From Eledone cirrhosa (lineage: Eukaryota > Mollusca > Cephalopoda > Octopoda > Eledonidae): a stretch of 64,000 nt of DNA. Every line of letters begins with the position of its first letter. Within the stretch, counting starts at the first letter, position 1. Location: NCBI GenBank assembly GCA_964016885.1, contig OZ024743.1:74287973-74351972 (forward strand). Reading direction: 5' to 3'. The notes below the pieces were generated by a model, which was not told where the DNA came from, made no database searches, and saw only the letters and a program-made list of their open reading frames with translations. The translations under genes were made by a program, and so were the position numbers. Below, one piece after another: positions 35,055-45,606 of this stretch.

Positions 35055-35130
35055 CCACATTTATTCTATTATATATATTTCAAGGGTGCCAAAAACTTTG
35101 GTACGCTCTCATCAGATAAAATACAAATTT
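35055..35130 (-). ncRNA. Hammerhead ribozyme motif
   Basis: On the minus strand stem I is UAUUUUAU (35123-35116) with AUAGAAUA (35069-35062), eight pairs including one G-U. The core is CUGAUGA (35115-35109). Stem II includes a GUACCAAA/UUUGGCAC pairing with one mismatch. GAAA is at 35081-35078, followed by a UA-rich stem III and a predicted cut after the A at 35070. It is the same family as the motifs at 44.7 and 49.8 kb. Confidence 0.72.
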
Positions 35131-36537
35131 GTTTTATAAATAGTGACATACCCTGGAATCAGACCTTAACAGTTTATGTTCCGTTTGGATAGTGAGAGGA
35201 TAGAGGAAAAAAGAAAAAAAGAAAAAAGCGGAAGAGAGGAAAAAGAACAAATATTTCGAATTATTTTGATGAATATGCAAATGAAGTTGAAGCGTAGGGC
35301 TGAAAAAAATTGTTATTTTTGGACGCTAGGTAGATTTAAATAATTATTTGGCTATATAAAGAAGAAAGAGAAGCTTATATTAATATTAGAGTGTACGTGC
35401 ATTTACAAATTAAAACGTTAAAAATTAAAATTTTGTTGAAGTGGTACAATATCAATCAAGAAATTAAATTTTTTTAAATATAACTAAAGCATGAGTTATA
35501 ATATTTATATATAATCATTATAATTAGATTAGATGTAGAATTATGGTTGTAAGTACACTTTATCTTATTATATTACAACAGGTTATAAATATATAAATAT
35601 CTCTATAGATAAATAAATATATAAATATAAATATTATTGGTCATTATATATTCTGTTATTTTTAATAGATATATAATACACATATTAATTTGTTTACATT
35701 TTCAATATATATTACGAAGGATGTTGGGTTTACATTTTAAATATATAGTTATGAAAGAGACGTAGTTCAAAATTTTAGTATAGAGGAAAACATTTTGTAC
35801 ATTCAAATAGTTTCATCAAAGATTGAAAATATTTAGAGAAAATTATTAAGTTAACGAAATTACATAGAATTTAGTATATATATATTATTGTTACGAAGGA
35901 TGTCTATGTTTGCTTCATTATAAAGGAAAAGATAACTCCAATATTAGTTGTTAAACTATTAACGTTAGATTTGTCGTATATTTAGAATTTACTTAGAAAA
36001 TGCAGAATGTATGTAGTGTAAGATTATAAGGTATTTTATATTACATGTTTTCAAGAATGAGAATTTTAATTATATATGTATTTAGATACTATCTACGTCG
36101 ATACATGTGTGAAAAGTTTAAAGGGAGAAAAAATATTATTAGAGATGTCATGAGTGTATTTAGAAAACTATCATAAAAAGAGGATATCATTCAAAATATC
36201 AATTAAAAAATATATCAATCTAAAAAAACAATATCATTGGTAAAAATATTTAATTATGAAGAAAAAGGAAAAAAATCATTTAAAAACCCACTAAACATCG
36301 CCAGAAGCATTTTTAAAATATATAAGATGTGGTCAAGTGAAATGAATATTATAGATTAAAAATACTTCGGAAAGTCGATTTTTGGCGATGCCTACAAGAA
36401 CTGAATATCTCATTTTTTAAATTTATAGAATTTTGTCAGTTAAGTATATAAAAAATTTCTTCGATACACAAATGACAAATTCTTGAAAGAGCCATATTTC
36501 GGTATGCTGGTGCTTTCGAGATCGTTTCCCCAAGAGA
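35131..36537. other. Very AT-rich DNA, probable PLE interior, no gene
   Basis: A GA-rich stretch (35195-35255) follows the hammerhead repeat. Then comes about 1.2 kb of AT-rich DNA full of stops in every frame. It lies between the terminal-type repeat and a PLE endonuclease piece, so it may be decayed element sequence. That is inference. Confidence 0.45.
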
Positions 36538-37190
36538 TTGAATAGTCGATATTATTGTCATTTAAATACCAAATTAGATGTGAAAGTGATGTGGAAGATT
36601 TTTTATCGGATCCAAACAAATACCATAACACCAAATATAAAACACAAACACATAACATCATCACAACCAAACACACATCAGAACACATCACGACAATACA
36701 TCAACAAACCCAATTCTCAGCCCATGCATAACAACATACAAACCCGTATCGAGGAACCGGCACACAGGAAAGCATCAAAATGTAACTGTCATCTACCTGA
36801 TAAATGCCCATTACAAAATAGATGCCTGGAGTCAAATATAGTGTACGTATGTACTATAAATTCAGGCAACTTAGCATGGCACTACATAGGTTCGACAGCG
36901 GGGGAGTTCAAGACACAGACACTATAAATAACAGGAAGCTTATAAATACAACGACGCTCGCCAATAAAATCTGGCAGCTCAAAGATGCAAACCAGGAATA
37001 CAGAATCAGTTGGATGAAGTTATCAACGGCAATAGCCTATACAATTGGCATGTCCGACTGTGGTCTTTGTAATATGGAGCTATTCCAAATTTTAAAATAC
37101 AACAAAATGCTACTTAACAACAAAATTGAAAGAACTATTTTCTATAGGCATAAAACGGCGACCAAATTCGATAATTTTAGACCAACTTAA
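36538..37190 (+). pseudogene. GIY-YIG endonuclease region of a Penelope-like element
   Basis: Two overlapping frames (36538-36927 and 36822-37190) cover the C-terminal part of a PLE protein. The first has KCNCHLPDKCPLQNRCLESNIVYVCTI, then WHYIGSTAGEFKTQ: the CPLxxxCL cysteine cluster and the Y...YIG pair that open the endonuclease. The second has NKIWQLKDANQEYRISWMKL, then CGLCNMELFQIL, LLNNKIERTIFYRHK. The usual end of these proteins is C-X-L-C, then LLNxRxE, then CRH; here the C of CRH is Y. A frameshift falls near 36915. No RT domain was found upstream. This domain nicks DNA during insertion. Confidence 0.8.
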
Positions 37191-38110
37191 TTCAGCCCAT
37201 CTATTTCATAACTCAAAGTGTACCACTTAGATCTATTATACTAACCTATTATCATCATCATTATTATTATTATTATTGTCATCATCTGTCAATGAACCAA
37301 CATCATAACCTTTTATATTTTATATTTTATACTATATTTTATATTTTATATTTTCTCTCTTTCATTTTCGATCTTTCTATTTCTCTCCCTAAATTTATTT
37401 CATCTCTTACATTTTATCTTATCGTATTATTTTCACTTCTAATATAACTTACAATTAATTAATCAAATAATTAATTAATTATCTAATTAATTTATTAAAA
37501 TAACCAATACACACATTTTATACCATCGTATCTCTATGTTTTGACCACCAACACCACAACTACTCTCAATAATCTTACTATGTTTACTTTTCTTCGCACA
37601 TATAAACATTTTTTATTTATTTATTTTCATATTTTATATTGCTTTGTATCATCCTCGATGTAACTTATTTATTAGCATTTATTCATTTATTGTTGATATT
37701 ATTTTTCCCTTTATTCTTCTTTTTTTTACTTATTATTTTGTTTATCCTTTTCTCTTCTCTTTCAAACCTCTTTTCTCGCTGTCTTTTTTCTCTATATCTT
37801 TCTCTTTTTTTCCTTTCTTCTTTTTCTTTCTTTTTTCTCTCTATCTCCCTTTCTTTTTTTTCTCTCTCTATCTTTATTATTAATATTATTTATGATGTTG
37901 TAATTTGAATTCGTAAATATTGAACATAATTTTAACAGTTTCTCCAATGATCAGGTTAAGCTAACAACGTATTTAAAATTAAGTGGCACAGCTCCAAGTG
38001 TTCAGCAATTTTTAGACGACTTAATCAGTGAAACAATTGTTAGACTCTAAATAAAACCCTTTTTTGTACTGTTGACCATGTTATTCTTCACTCTTTCAAT
38101 ATATATATAA
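37191..38110. other. Pyrimidine-rich and AT-rich DNA, no gene
   Basis: It contains (ATT)-type and TATTTTATATTTT-type repeats near 37260-37350 and a CT-rich tract at 37690-37880. Frames here (such as 37639-37908) are poly-S/F/L products of the tract. Confidence 0.6.
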
Positions 38111-38229
38111 AGGAAAAAGTATGACCCCGACGGCAGAGCTCAAGCCGTTTCGACGGCTATTTCTAGATTCAGTCTAGAAATAGCCGTCGAAACGGCTTGA
38201 GCTCTGCCGTCGGAGTCATACTTTTTCCT
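38111..38229. repeat. Near-perfect palindrome, arms 57 bp
   Basis: The arms 38111-38167 and 38173-38229 differ at only one or two positions and flank a 5-bp loop (TTCAG). They contain CGACGGCAGAGCTCAAGCCG and its inverse. A single arm occurs at 17079-17122. It lies between (AT)n and the module at 38230-38312. Confidence 0.95.
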
Positions 38230-38325
38230 ATTACCCACTCTACTACCCTAAGTATTGAGTACTCTGGTGCGTTATGGTCCATCTGGTTCCTTACCACAAT
38301 TCCTTCGTTATATATATATATATAC
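38230..38325 (+). repeat. Shared module CTACCCTAAGTA...CTTCGTT plus (AT)n
   Basis: About 80 bp here match 50717-50783 almost exactly. Common stretches are CTACCCTAAGTATT, GTACTCTGGTGCGTTATGG and TCCATCTGGTTCCTTACCAC, ending CCTTCGTTATATAT. Both copies run into (AT)n. This is probably the end of one repeat family that also includes the palindrome. Confidence 0.85.
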
Positions 38326-38338
38326 AGAGAAAGAGAGA

Positions 38339-38395
<57 letters not shown>
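38326..38395. repeat. (GA)n microsatellite
   Basis: About 35 interrupted GA units. Confidence 0.95.
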
Positions 38396-38618
38396 GTTCG
38401 TCTTCGACCTGTTTGATTTTATCGTAGCTGTCGTATAAATATGACTACATGCATTTAGTCGCTTTTCTTGGTGTCACACTTTCTAAATTTTGTATTCGCT
38501 CTGGACGAAAATCTATTAAATGTCATTATCATTGAGTGCTTCGTGACTGCCTTAAACAATGTGATTAGTATCTGCTATATTGCGGCTACAACTTCGATTT
38601 ATACACATTATCAATATA

Positions 38619-38624
<6 letters not shown>

Positions 38625-38670
<46 letters not shown>
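38625..38670. repeat. (AT)n microsatellite
   Basis: About 22 AT units directly before the left inverted repeat of the PLE remnant. Confidence 0.95.
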
Positions 38671-38673
<3 letters not shown>

Positions 38674-38909
38674 ATAAGAAACGGAAAATCAGTGTTGCGA
38701 CGAATAACATTTATTAAACATATTACAATCGTTTCTCTGGCGACCAGCTCGAGGCACGATAGATGTAATGCTCGAACCTGACTCTGAAATTGCAAGGCCC
38801 TCAGATACATCTCGATTCTACGAAGCAGAGTTTCCAAATGTCCAGTTACATCCGCGGCCCTCACTCGGCAGCTTAGATCTTGTTGTTGTCATTCTATGAG
38901 TGGCCAAGT

Positions 38910-39030
38910 ATTGTACACGTCATCGGCTGGTGAGATGAGGTGCAAATTGTGCCTGTCCGGGGTTATGGAGATAGTAAAACGAAAGGACGACGCAGTCAAC
39001 CTCAAATCTGAAATCATCATGGCCTGCAGA
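38910..39030 (+). pseudogene. C-terminal end of a PLE GIY-YIG endonuclease
   Basis: The frame reads TSSAGEMRCKLCLSGVMEIV, then KRKDDAVNLKSEIIMACRHQRK and stop. It aligns with the end of PLE proteins: C-X2-C, then a region with LN-x-(R/K)-(S/x)-E, then CRH. It is better kept at CRH than the copy at 36.5-37.2 kb, but only about 40 codons remain. Confidence 0.6.
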
Positions 39031-39259
39031 CACCAACGTAAATGAACGCTCTCCGCTTTAGTGATACCAGATGGGTCTATCTAAGGCACTACCGGTATGA
39101 CAATGCCAGGTGGGGCGCATACAGCGGACCACGATATGCCGCAGCATACCTATGAATGCAAGGCGGAACAAGCTGATATCAACGACAGATCTAACGATAC
39201 CTACCTCGTAACATACCTTGGATAACAACATCCCACCAACTTGGGGAGGCCGACTCAAT

Positions 39260-40763
39260 ATAAGTCTGATTTTGAATTTGAATATGAATTTTTGATTTTT
39301 AACTTTTAATTTTCGATTCGTGATGTTTAATTTGCAACTTTGATGTTGGACTTGATGTTGGTCTTAAGGTTAATGTTGCAGTTAATTCTAACTTACTTTA
39401 CCTGCCGTTGCTATATATACGCCTAAAACGCAAGCCGCTGGTATATTCCACTTATGCATTCATCCCATGTACATTTCATATATACTATTATGAAAAGGAT
39501 GTTCTACACATTCACAATATATATAACTTGTTTGTATATGCACACACGGTCCCCTGTGTCCACCAGTAATGAAACCTGTCTCATGTGCACGCTCTTACCC
39601 AGTCCCTTGGATCGTGAGTCCTTCTGTATCTTATATAACTCTATGCACCACAGTCCTCAAGTATTTTTATGCAACTTTATGCACATCCCAATAATGTCCG
39701 GGTGGCGGGAACAGATACTCCTCTGCATCTTTTTCCAGTATTTTATTTTATCTTATTTTATTTTATTTTATTTTATTTTATTTTATTTTATGTACGTACA
39801 CGCATTTATATATGCCCCCCATGTTATCTGTGATTAGTGCATGGCTACTACGTAGCTATTACATTTATGCATATTGTGCATGTACTTTCAGGCTTGTATC
39901 GCCACATGAATGGGTTGGGTCCAAGTATGTTGTCTCATATAATAATTTATGCGCCATGTGCACAGTTGCGTGGGTCTGTGGATATGTAGGTATTCATCAA
40001 TATGTGCTTTTTTTATAGATGTATAAGCATCCCCATGCGCGGGTATATATATGTATGTGTGTCTACGCACATATGCATACATGCATGTGTATACATGTCT
40101 GGGTGGATGTATGTGTATGAACTAATCTGTGTAGGTGTATGCATGTGTATGTGTGGATCTTCCATTTTTTCATCTGTATATATGTGCAGCGTCTTAAGTA
40201 TATATGCTTTCCTGAGTACAGTGTGTGTGTAGATATGCGTACATTTATCAAAAATACATTTGAAATAACTTTTTTGAAAGGATATTTCAAGCATTCTTTT
40301 AAAAACGTTCTTCTTACAGGGGTTTTCTTTTTGAAATGTGTGTTTTTTAAGGTATTTTGAGGGTGTGTTTTTCTGAAACGTTCTGTTAAATGTTTTTCCA
40401 TTTTTTTAAAAGTTATTTCTAAGTATTCGCTGCACATTCAATATCTAATGTGATTGTCGCATATAATACAGTCGCGGGTGTGTACGTGATCACTGTGGGT
40501 CTATAAGAGCCCGTATGAATCACGCCTGCGGGAAATATGGACATGGGTGAGGGAGCCGACAGGTTGAGAAGGCGGCGACAGGGCGCCAGCGGTTCAATCA
40601 TACAAGCCCTTACCCCCAACAGTAGTAATTCCGATTTTAAAAACAATTTTGATTGACAGGTGACGAATGAAAGGAACCAAATATAGGACGGCCATGAGTG
40701 GTCAAAAATATCGATAACGTGTACAATTATTGGCCACTCATGGAATGACAACTCATGGAATAG
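39260..40763. other. No recognisable gene
   Basis: Interior of the inverted-repeat pair. It holds a (TTTTA)n array at 39740-39791, GTAT-rich stretches, and a small inverted repeat GGCCATGAGTGGTCA / TGGCCACTCATGG at 40690-40742. Open frames such as 39454-39837 have no motif I know. Confidence 0.5.
39740..39791. repeat. (TTTTA)n microsatellite
   Basis: About ten pentanucleotide units with one early interruption. Confidence 0.95.
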
Positions 40764-41049
40764 GATCTAAGCTGCCGAGTGAGGGCCGCGGGTGTAACTG
40801 GGCATTTGTAAACTCTGCTTCGTAGAATCGAGACGTATCTGAGGACCTTGCGATTTCAGAGTCAGGTTCGATCATTACAACGATCGTGCCTCGAGCTGGT
40901 CGCCAGAGAAACGATTGTAATATGTCTAATAAATGTTATTCGTCGCAACACTGATTCTCTGTTTCTTATGTGATATCATACTCTGCTCTGTAAGAGCATC
41001 GAGTGCTCAAACGGCCTACCGCTTACGGACGCTTTAAGCATCCCACAAC

Positions 41050-41052
<3 letters not shown>

Positions 41053-41105
<53 letters not shown>
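41053..41105. repeat. (AT)n microsatellite
   Basis: About 26 AT units meet the truncated 5' end of the LINE fragment that follows. Confidence 0.95.
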
Positions 41106-41107
<2 letters not shown>

Positions 41108-42058
41108 CACCTGATGGGATGACAGAATTCTTTGAGATAATGGCTGGAGTGCTACAGGGAGATACATTGGCTCCCTACCTTTTTATCATCGTAGTGGACT
41201 ATTGTATGCGCCTTGCACTGGAGAACACCAGGACTCTGGCTTTACTGTAGCACCGGCTCAGAGCAGGAGAGTTAAGGCGAAAAAGGTATCAGATGCTGAA
41301 TTTGCCGACGACATAGTTTTGGTGACAAATACAGTGAAGGAGGCAGAGGATTTGATGCAGGAGGTTGAGACTGTGTCGATGAGTGTGGGACTGAGAATGA
41401 ATGAGACTAAAACAAAATATCTGGTAGAGAATGTTGAGAAGCCAGACGGGATCACTAATGTAGGCGGGAAGCCGCTAGAATTGGTTGAGGACTTCCTGTA
41501 TTTGGGAGCAAAGATTGGGAATACGGAAGATGATGTGGTTGAAAGGAAGAGCAAAGCCTGGGCGGCGTGCCACAGCTTGAGATCAGTGTGGAAGTTGGAC
41601 CTTCATAAAGACCTGAAAATCCGTCTCTTCATTGCTGTAGTGGAGTCTGTGCTGCTGTACGGGTCTGAGACTTGGACACTGACCAAGAAACTCACTCAGA
41701 TGGTGGATGGGTGCTACACGAGAATGCTGAGGATGGCTGTGAAAATTAATCAGTATACACTGAGGATGAAAAACTCAGAGCTGTATGGGAGCATCCCAAA
41801 AGTCAGCTCAAAAGTGACACAGAGGAGACTGAGGTTAGCTGGACATGCTCACCGACATCCAGAGTTGACATTGCACTCAGTGCTCCTGTGGGAGCTCCTA
41901 CATGGACACACTGGAAGAGGAGACCAAGGTTAACGTATGTTGATGCCCTAAGGATAGACACTGGTCTGTTGGAGACGCAGGACATGGCAGCCATAATGAG
42001 GGACAGAGACCGCTGGAGAGAACTCGTCCATGAATCTCGGAAATTTTACCCGCCCTAG
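41106..42058 (+). pseudogene. LINE reverse transcriptase fragment, another lineage
   Basis: The start encodes GVLQGDTLAPYLFIIVVDYCMR (motif B) and then shifts frame into 41202-41933. That frame has DAEFADDIVLVTN with the catalytic DD (motif C), DFLYLGAKIGN and LLYGSETWTLTKKL. A further shift near 41916 leads to KRRPRLTYVDALRIDTG and DRDRWRELVHESRKFYPP, ending in a stop at 42056-42058. Motif A is missing because the 5' end is cut at (AT)n. The 3' end also meets (AT)n directly after the stop, so there is no 3' UTR. The GRPxxTYVDxL tail and FADDIVL suggest an RTE-like or related AP-endonuclease lineage; I have not tested this. Confidence 0.8.
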
Positions 42059-42224
42059 ATATATATATATATATATATATATCCAGGGAGTGTTGTATTG
42101 CCACAACAGAGGCCCGATGAGTTTTTGAATTCAGAGTCGGGCCAGATCAATACAGATCGAACCTGATCAATAGCGAAACGTGCGTCACCAGTCAATAAAC
42201 GTAATAAAGGCTTAACAAATCGTC

Positions 42225-42320
<96 letters not shown>
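42059..42320 (+). repeat. PLE-type terminal repeat with degenerate hammerhead, between (AT)n
   Basis: The unit 42083-42229 is the inverse of the one at 1654-1910. It has CUGAUCA (42163-42169), then GAAACGTGCGTCACC. As in the other copy the core G is replaced by C. (AT)n lies on both sides (42059-42080 and 42230-42276), and (GT)n follows to 42318. Confidence 0.55.
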
Positions 42321-42911
42321 CATCCACACATATTTTTAGCTAATATTATGTTTTAGAATAGAAACAATTATGTTTTAGAAGAGTGTAATGGGGGAGTTGG
42401 CTGGCAAAACAGTGCACTGGCTTTGACACTTTACCACATCCCCTTATAAACTTCTTCTAAAACATCTCTATAGTGTCAACGTCAGTGTTCTAAATCAATA
42501 CATATTACATCCTCAATATAGAAACTAAAAACATTTACTAAAAACTACAAAGTTAATCGGAGAGTAAAATAATTCTATAACTCAAGGTGATATTTCATTG
42601 GCACAACGCTCTAGCTAATACTAAGAAATTAACAATTACATTATAGAATTACTAGCAGAAAAACCACCCTTCGTGTGGTTTTCTGCTAGCATGTATAGTG
42701 TGTATATTGATATTATATGTGTGTGTAAAGAAAAGGAATGACCACGGTATTTGTATCTAGAAAGTTCCTCTCCGAAGCACAAGTCTGGGTAAGATTGTGT
42801 GTGGAAGACCAGCAGTCGACCATACATACCAGTCTCCCCTCTCTACGCCACCGATGTTGTCCAAGGGAAAGACAATGGCTGATACAGCTTGGCACCACTG
42901 ACGTCACATTT
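42321..42911. other. No gene; one hairpin
   Basis: CTAGCAGAAAAACCAC (42652) and GTGGTTTTCTGCTAG (ending 42689) form a 16-bp stem with a short loop. I recognise nothing else. Confidence 0.55.
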
Positions 42912-43042
42912 CATTTCTACAGCTGAATAAACTGGAGCAACGTGAAATAAAGTGTCTTGCTCAAAAATACAGCAACGAAAATCGAACTCGCAACCTCACG
43001 ATTGTAAGCCCAATGCTCTAGCCACTAAGCCATGCACCTTCA
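42912..43042 (-). mobile_element. tRNA-derived SINE, second family, minus strand
   Basis: On the minus strand the head has TGGCTTAGTGGCTAGAGC, a good A box, and GCGAGTTCGATTTTC, a B box. The body follows with GAGCAAGACACTTTATTTC. The copy at 44421-44554 has the same order. It could be read as a tRNA pseudogene, but the shared body beyond the tRNA part supports a SINE. Confidence 0.8.
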
Positions 43043-43823
43043 CGATATTGTGCGAAAAATTTGTGATATTCCTGAAATGAGCTAACCCCTGATATGGTTT
43101 ATGCTGTGTATAAATCAAATATACTATTATAAAAGGAAGAGGGCTCAACATTTTAGTGACGACTCTCACCCCAACGGAACGGAAGAAAGAAATAGACTCT
43201 TTCTCCTATCAAATGGAATATAGTGAAAATACCATTGAGAAATGTAAAATATTTTTTGACGAGACTGATAGTTTTACAGCCAGAGGTCATTACAACTTCA
43301 GCAGCTATTAAAAGATATTCATCTTTCCGACAGATTATCATACAAACAGGCGCTACTCCATCGATTAGCTTCTGTAGCCAGGCACATTAAGGCAGAATGA
43401 GTCGTCCAATGTTTAACCAGCAGTACGGAGACACTCTTTCTATGAAAAGTAACAGATTTACAGCCAAAAGCCACAGCAACATCTGCAGCTATACATCCGA
43501 CGATCATGTTATGAATAACACAAGAATCAACACCTTTGCAGCCATAAGCTATTGATACTTCATCGGTAACATATCTTTAGAGAGAACACCAGCCTCAGTG
43601 CCGAACACAACCTCTAAATCATTTTATGAGTCTCTTTTTAAAGATTTTCAAAATTATCAGACAAGTTTAGGCTGATAATAATAATTTTTTAAACATTTTT
43701 CCCCCTTTTCGCAACGTAAGGTTACCTACTAACCTAACGAATGTTATAGGAGCATTAATTAATAAGTACCACTATGTTTAATGTATTTTCTAAATAAATT
43801 ACTCATTTTACTTTGCGTGTACC

Positions 43824-43830
<7 letters not shown>
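43043..43830. other. No recognisable gene
   Basis: A degenerate repeat of about 180 bp may occur here (ACAGCCA-AGG/AAGCCA with GCAGCTAT at 43278, 43455 and 43545). I cannot define its units well. Confidence 0.4.
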
Positions 43831-43862
<32 letters not shown>

Positions 43863-43880
43863 ACACACACACACACACAG

Positions 43881-43933
<53 letters not shown>
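43831..43933. repeat. (AC)n followed by (AT)n microsatellite
   Basis: About 38 AC units with two G interruptions, then about 13 AT units bordering a fold-back repeat. Confidence 0.95.
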
Positions 43934-43937
<4 letters not shown>

Positions 43938-44264
43938 GGAAAACGAAGAACCAGTGATGCATCGAAACACAAGAAACACAATTTATTAACGTATTACGAT
44001 TGTTTCTCCGGCGAACAGCACGAGGTGCGATCTATTCGTGGATCGCACCTGACTCTGGATTCGCAAGTTCCTTAGATACGTCTAGCGACTTCGAAACAAA
44101 TCCTCTTTCTGTTGGACTCCGACCCATAGAATTTCTTTCATCTGCCATCATCCTGTTTGCGCGGCCCGTCAATTGTAATACGTAATAAATTGTGTCTCTG
44201 TTTCGATGCATCACAGAGTGCTCAACCGGCATGCCGCCTATGGAAGCATCCAAGCAACTTTACC

Positions 44265-44270
<6 letters not shown>
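43934..44270. repeat. Fold-back repeat between (AT)n arrays
   Basis: The left arm has GTGATGCATCGAAACA and ACACAATTTATTAACGTATTAC; the right arm (44168-44218) carries the inverse. A small inner palindrome AGGTGCGATC/GATCGCACCT lies at 44023-44050. Blocks such as ACGATTGTTTCTCCGGCGA and GAGTGCTCAACCGGC match the repeats of the PLE remnant at 38.7 and 40.8-41.0 kb. This may be a whole non-autonomous unit of that family. Confidence 0.75.
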
Positions 44271-44333
<63 letters not shown>

Positions 44334-44335
44334 GA
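44271..44335. repeat. (AT)n microsatellite
   Basis: About 30 AT units on the right side of the fold-back repeat. Confidence 0.95.
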
Positions 44336-44420
44336 CAGTAGATTGACTTTCGTCAAATCGGACCGAGGAAACAATGTTTCCATTGGTCTTTCCAATTGCT
44401 AATACTATCTATCGGTCGCA

Positions 44421-44554
44421 ACTCCAGGTAGAAGAGCAACGTGAAATAAAGTGTCTTGCTCAAGGACATAACGCATCACCCGGTCCAGGAATCGAACTCA
44501 CAACCTCACGATTGAGAGTTCAATTCTCTTACCACTCAGCCACGCGCCTTCACT
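44421..44554 (-). mobile_element. tRNA-derived SINE, second family, minus strand
   Basis: On the minus strand TGGCTGAGTGGTAAGAG is an excellent A box and GTGAGTTCGATTCCTGG holds a perfect B box. The body has CTTGAGCAAGACACTTTATT. It is the better kept of the two copies. A functional tRNA is unlikely because no acceptor stem closes. Confidence 0.8.
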
Positions 44555-44595
44555 ATACACACACACACACACACACACATACACATATATATATA

Positions 44596-44800
44596 ATGTA
44601 GGAGGTGAGTTTTATTGTAGAACAATAAAACTATGCATATATCAGATAAGTAGCACTCAACAGTTGGAGTATATATAAGAAAAAGTTAAAAGATGGTAAA
44701 AAAAGTTCCATATATTTTATTATGCGCATTTCAAAAACAAATATCATCCTGGGACGATAGTTGCGTTCTCATCAGATAAAATAAGGTAACATATGATGAC
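44596..44800 (-). repeat. PLE-type terminal repeat
   Basis: The outer part (ATGTAGGAGGTGAGTTTTAT, ACAATAAA, GATAAGTAGCACTC) is the inverse of 50563-50650. The inner part (AAAAGATGGT, AGTTCCATATATTTTATT, then the hammerhead) matches 49782-49875. So this unit joins both ends of the element at 49.8-50.65 kb. Confidence 0.75.
44711..44784 (-). ncRNA. Hammerhead ribozyme motif
   Basis: On the minus strand stem I UAUUUUAU (44783-44776) pairs perfectly with AUAAAAUA (44720-44713). The core is CUGAUGA (44775-44769). Stem II is long and imperfect. GAAA (44732-44729) is followed by UGCGCAU, which closes a two-pair stem III. The predicted cut follows the A at 44721 (AUA). All fixed bases are present. 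Confidence 0.72.
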
Positions 44801-45361
44801 TAAAAAAACACTTGTCAACGCTTTTTTCTACGCTTAAATAATTATAACATTTTCCTTTATTTACTTGGTGGATTAAAATAATATTTAAATATTTAAATAG
44901 TTTTCCCACATATATAATTTTTTAATATATAATTTTTAATTTTTTATATATAATCTATAATTTTTAATAGTAAATTTTTAATTTTTGACATGGTTTGACT
45001 ACTCTTATTTATTTTTTTCTACACATATATATTTTTTCACATAAATATCTCTTCACACATTTTTCTCACATTTTTTAATTACACTCTATTTAAACAAACT
45101 ATGACATTATATTGTCTTCTACGCTTATAAATCATTTAATTTTATTTTACTTTATTTTATTTTAATAATACATTTTCACACCTCTTAATCAATTGTTTTA
45201 GTATATAAACGCTAAATAAATAATATACCTAGTTTCTATATCTGTTTTTAAGCACATAAACCTCATCAATTTATTTATTTATTTATTTCGTAGCCGTATA
45301 TACTTTTTTAGCCGTTATTCACAGCTGTTTTTCAGTTTTGACAGCGTTTCCCGATTAAAAG

Positions 45362-45363
<2 letters not shown>
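44801..45363. other. AT-rich DNA, no gene
   Basis: Long T-rich runs with TATATAATTTTTAAT-type repeats near 44915-44985. It may be decayed PLE interior, as at 35.1-36.5 kb. Confidence 0.45.

Positions 45364-45437
<74 letters not shown>
45364..45437. repeat. (CT)n microsatellite
   Basis: About 37 CT units, followed by a T- and C-rich stretch to 45535. Confidence 0.95.
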
Positions 45438-45443
<6 letters not shown>

Positions 45444-45606
45444 TCTCTCTCCCCCTTCCTTCTTAAATTTTTCCTCCGTTATTTTCTCCTTTTTCTTTTT
45501 CGCTCTTCCTTTTTTTTTCCAATCTTCTCTCTCCTTTTATATTTTTTTATCATATGTTGACTTGACACTTTCTTGTTCACAAGTGTTTTTTAGGTATCAT
45601 ATTTAG

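Larger units (their letters stand above)
38671..40972 (+). mobile_element. PLE remnant between 210-bp inverted repeats
   Basis: The left repeat 38671-38880 and right repeat 40764-40972 are inverse copies, sharing CACATAAGAAAC, CGTTTCTCTGGCGACCAGC, TCGAGGCACGAT, GTTACA/TGTAAC segments and GCCGAGTGAGGGCCGCGG. Just inside the left repeat lies the C-terminal end of a PLE endonuclease (38910-39030). Repeats of one family also occur at 43934-44270. Most of the 1.8 kb interior is non-coding. Inverted terminal repeats are known for Penelope-like elements. Confidence 0.65.

Noticed and set aside
37639..37908. 89-codon hydrophobic frame as a membrane protein
   Set aside because: It is encoded by a CT-rich low-complexity tract; two frames give similar F/S/L-rich products.
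39454..39837. 127-codon frame MHSSHVHFIYT
   Set aside because: It ends in the (TTTTA)n array, has no motif, and lies in the non-coding interior of a PLE remnant.
44421..44554. A tRNA gene on the minus strand
   Set aside because: A and B boxes are good, but no acceptor stem or full cloverleaf closes, and a SINE body shared with 42912-43042 follows.
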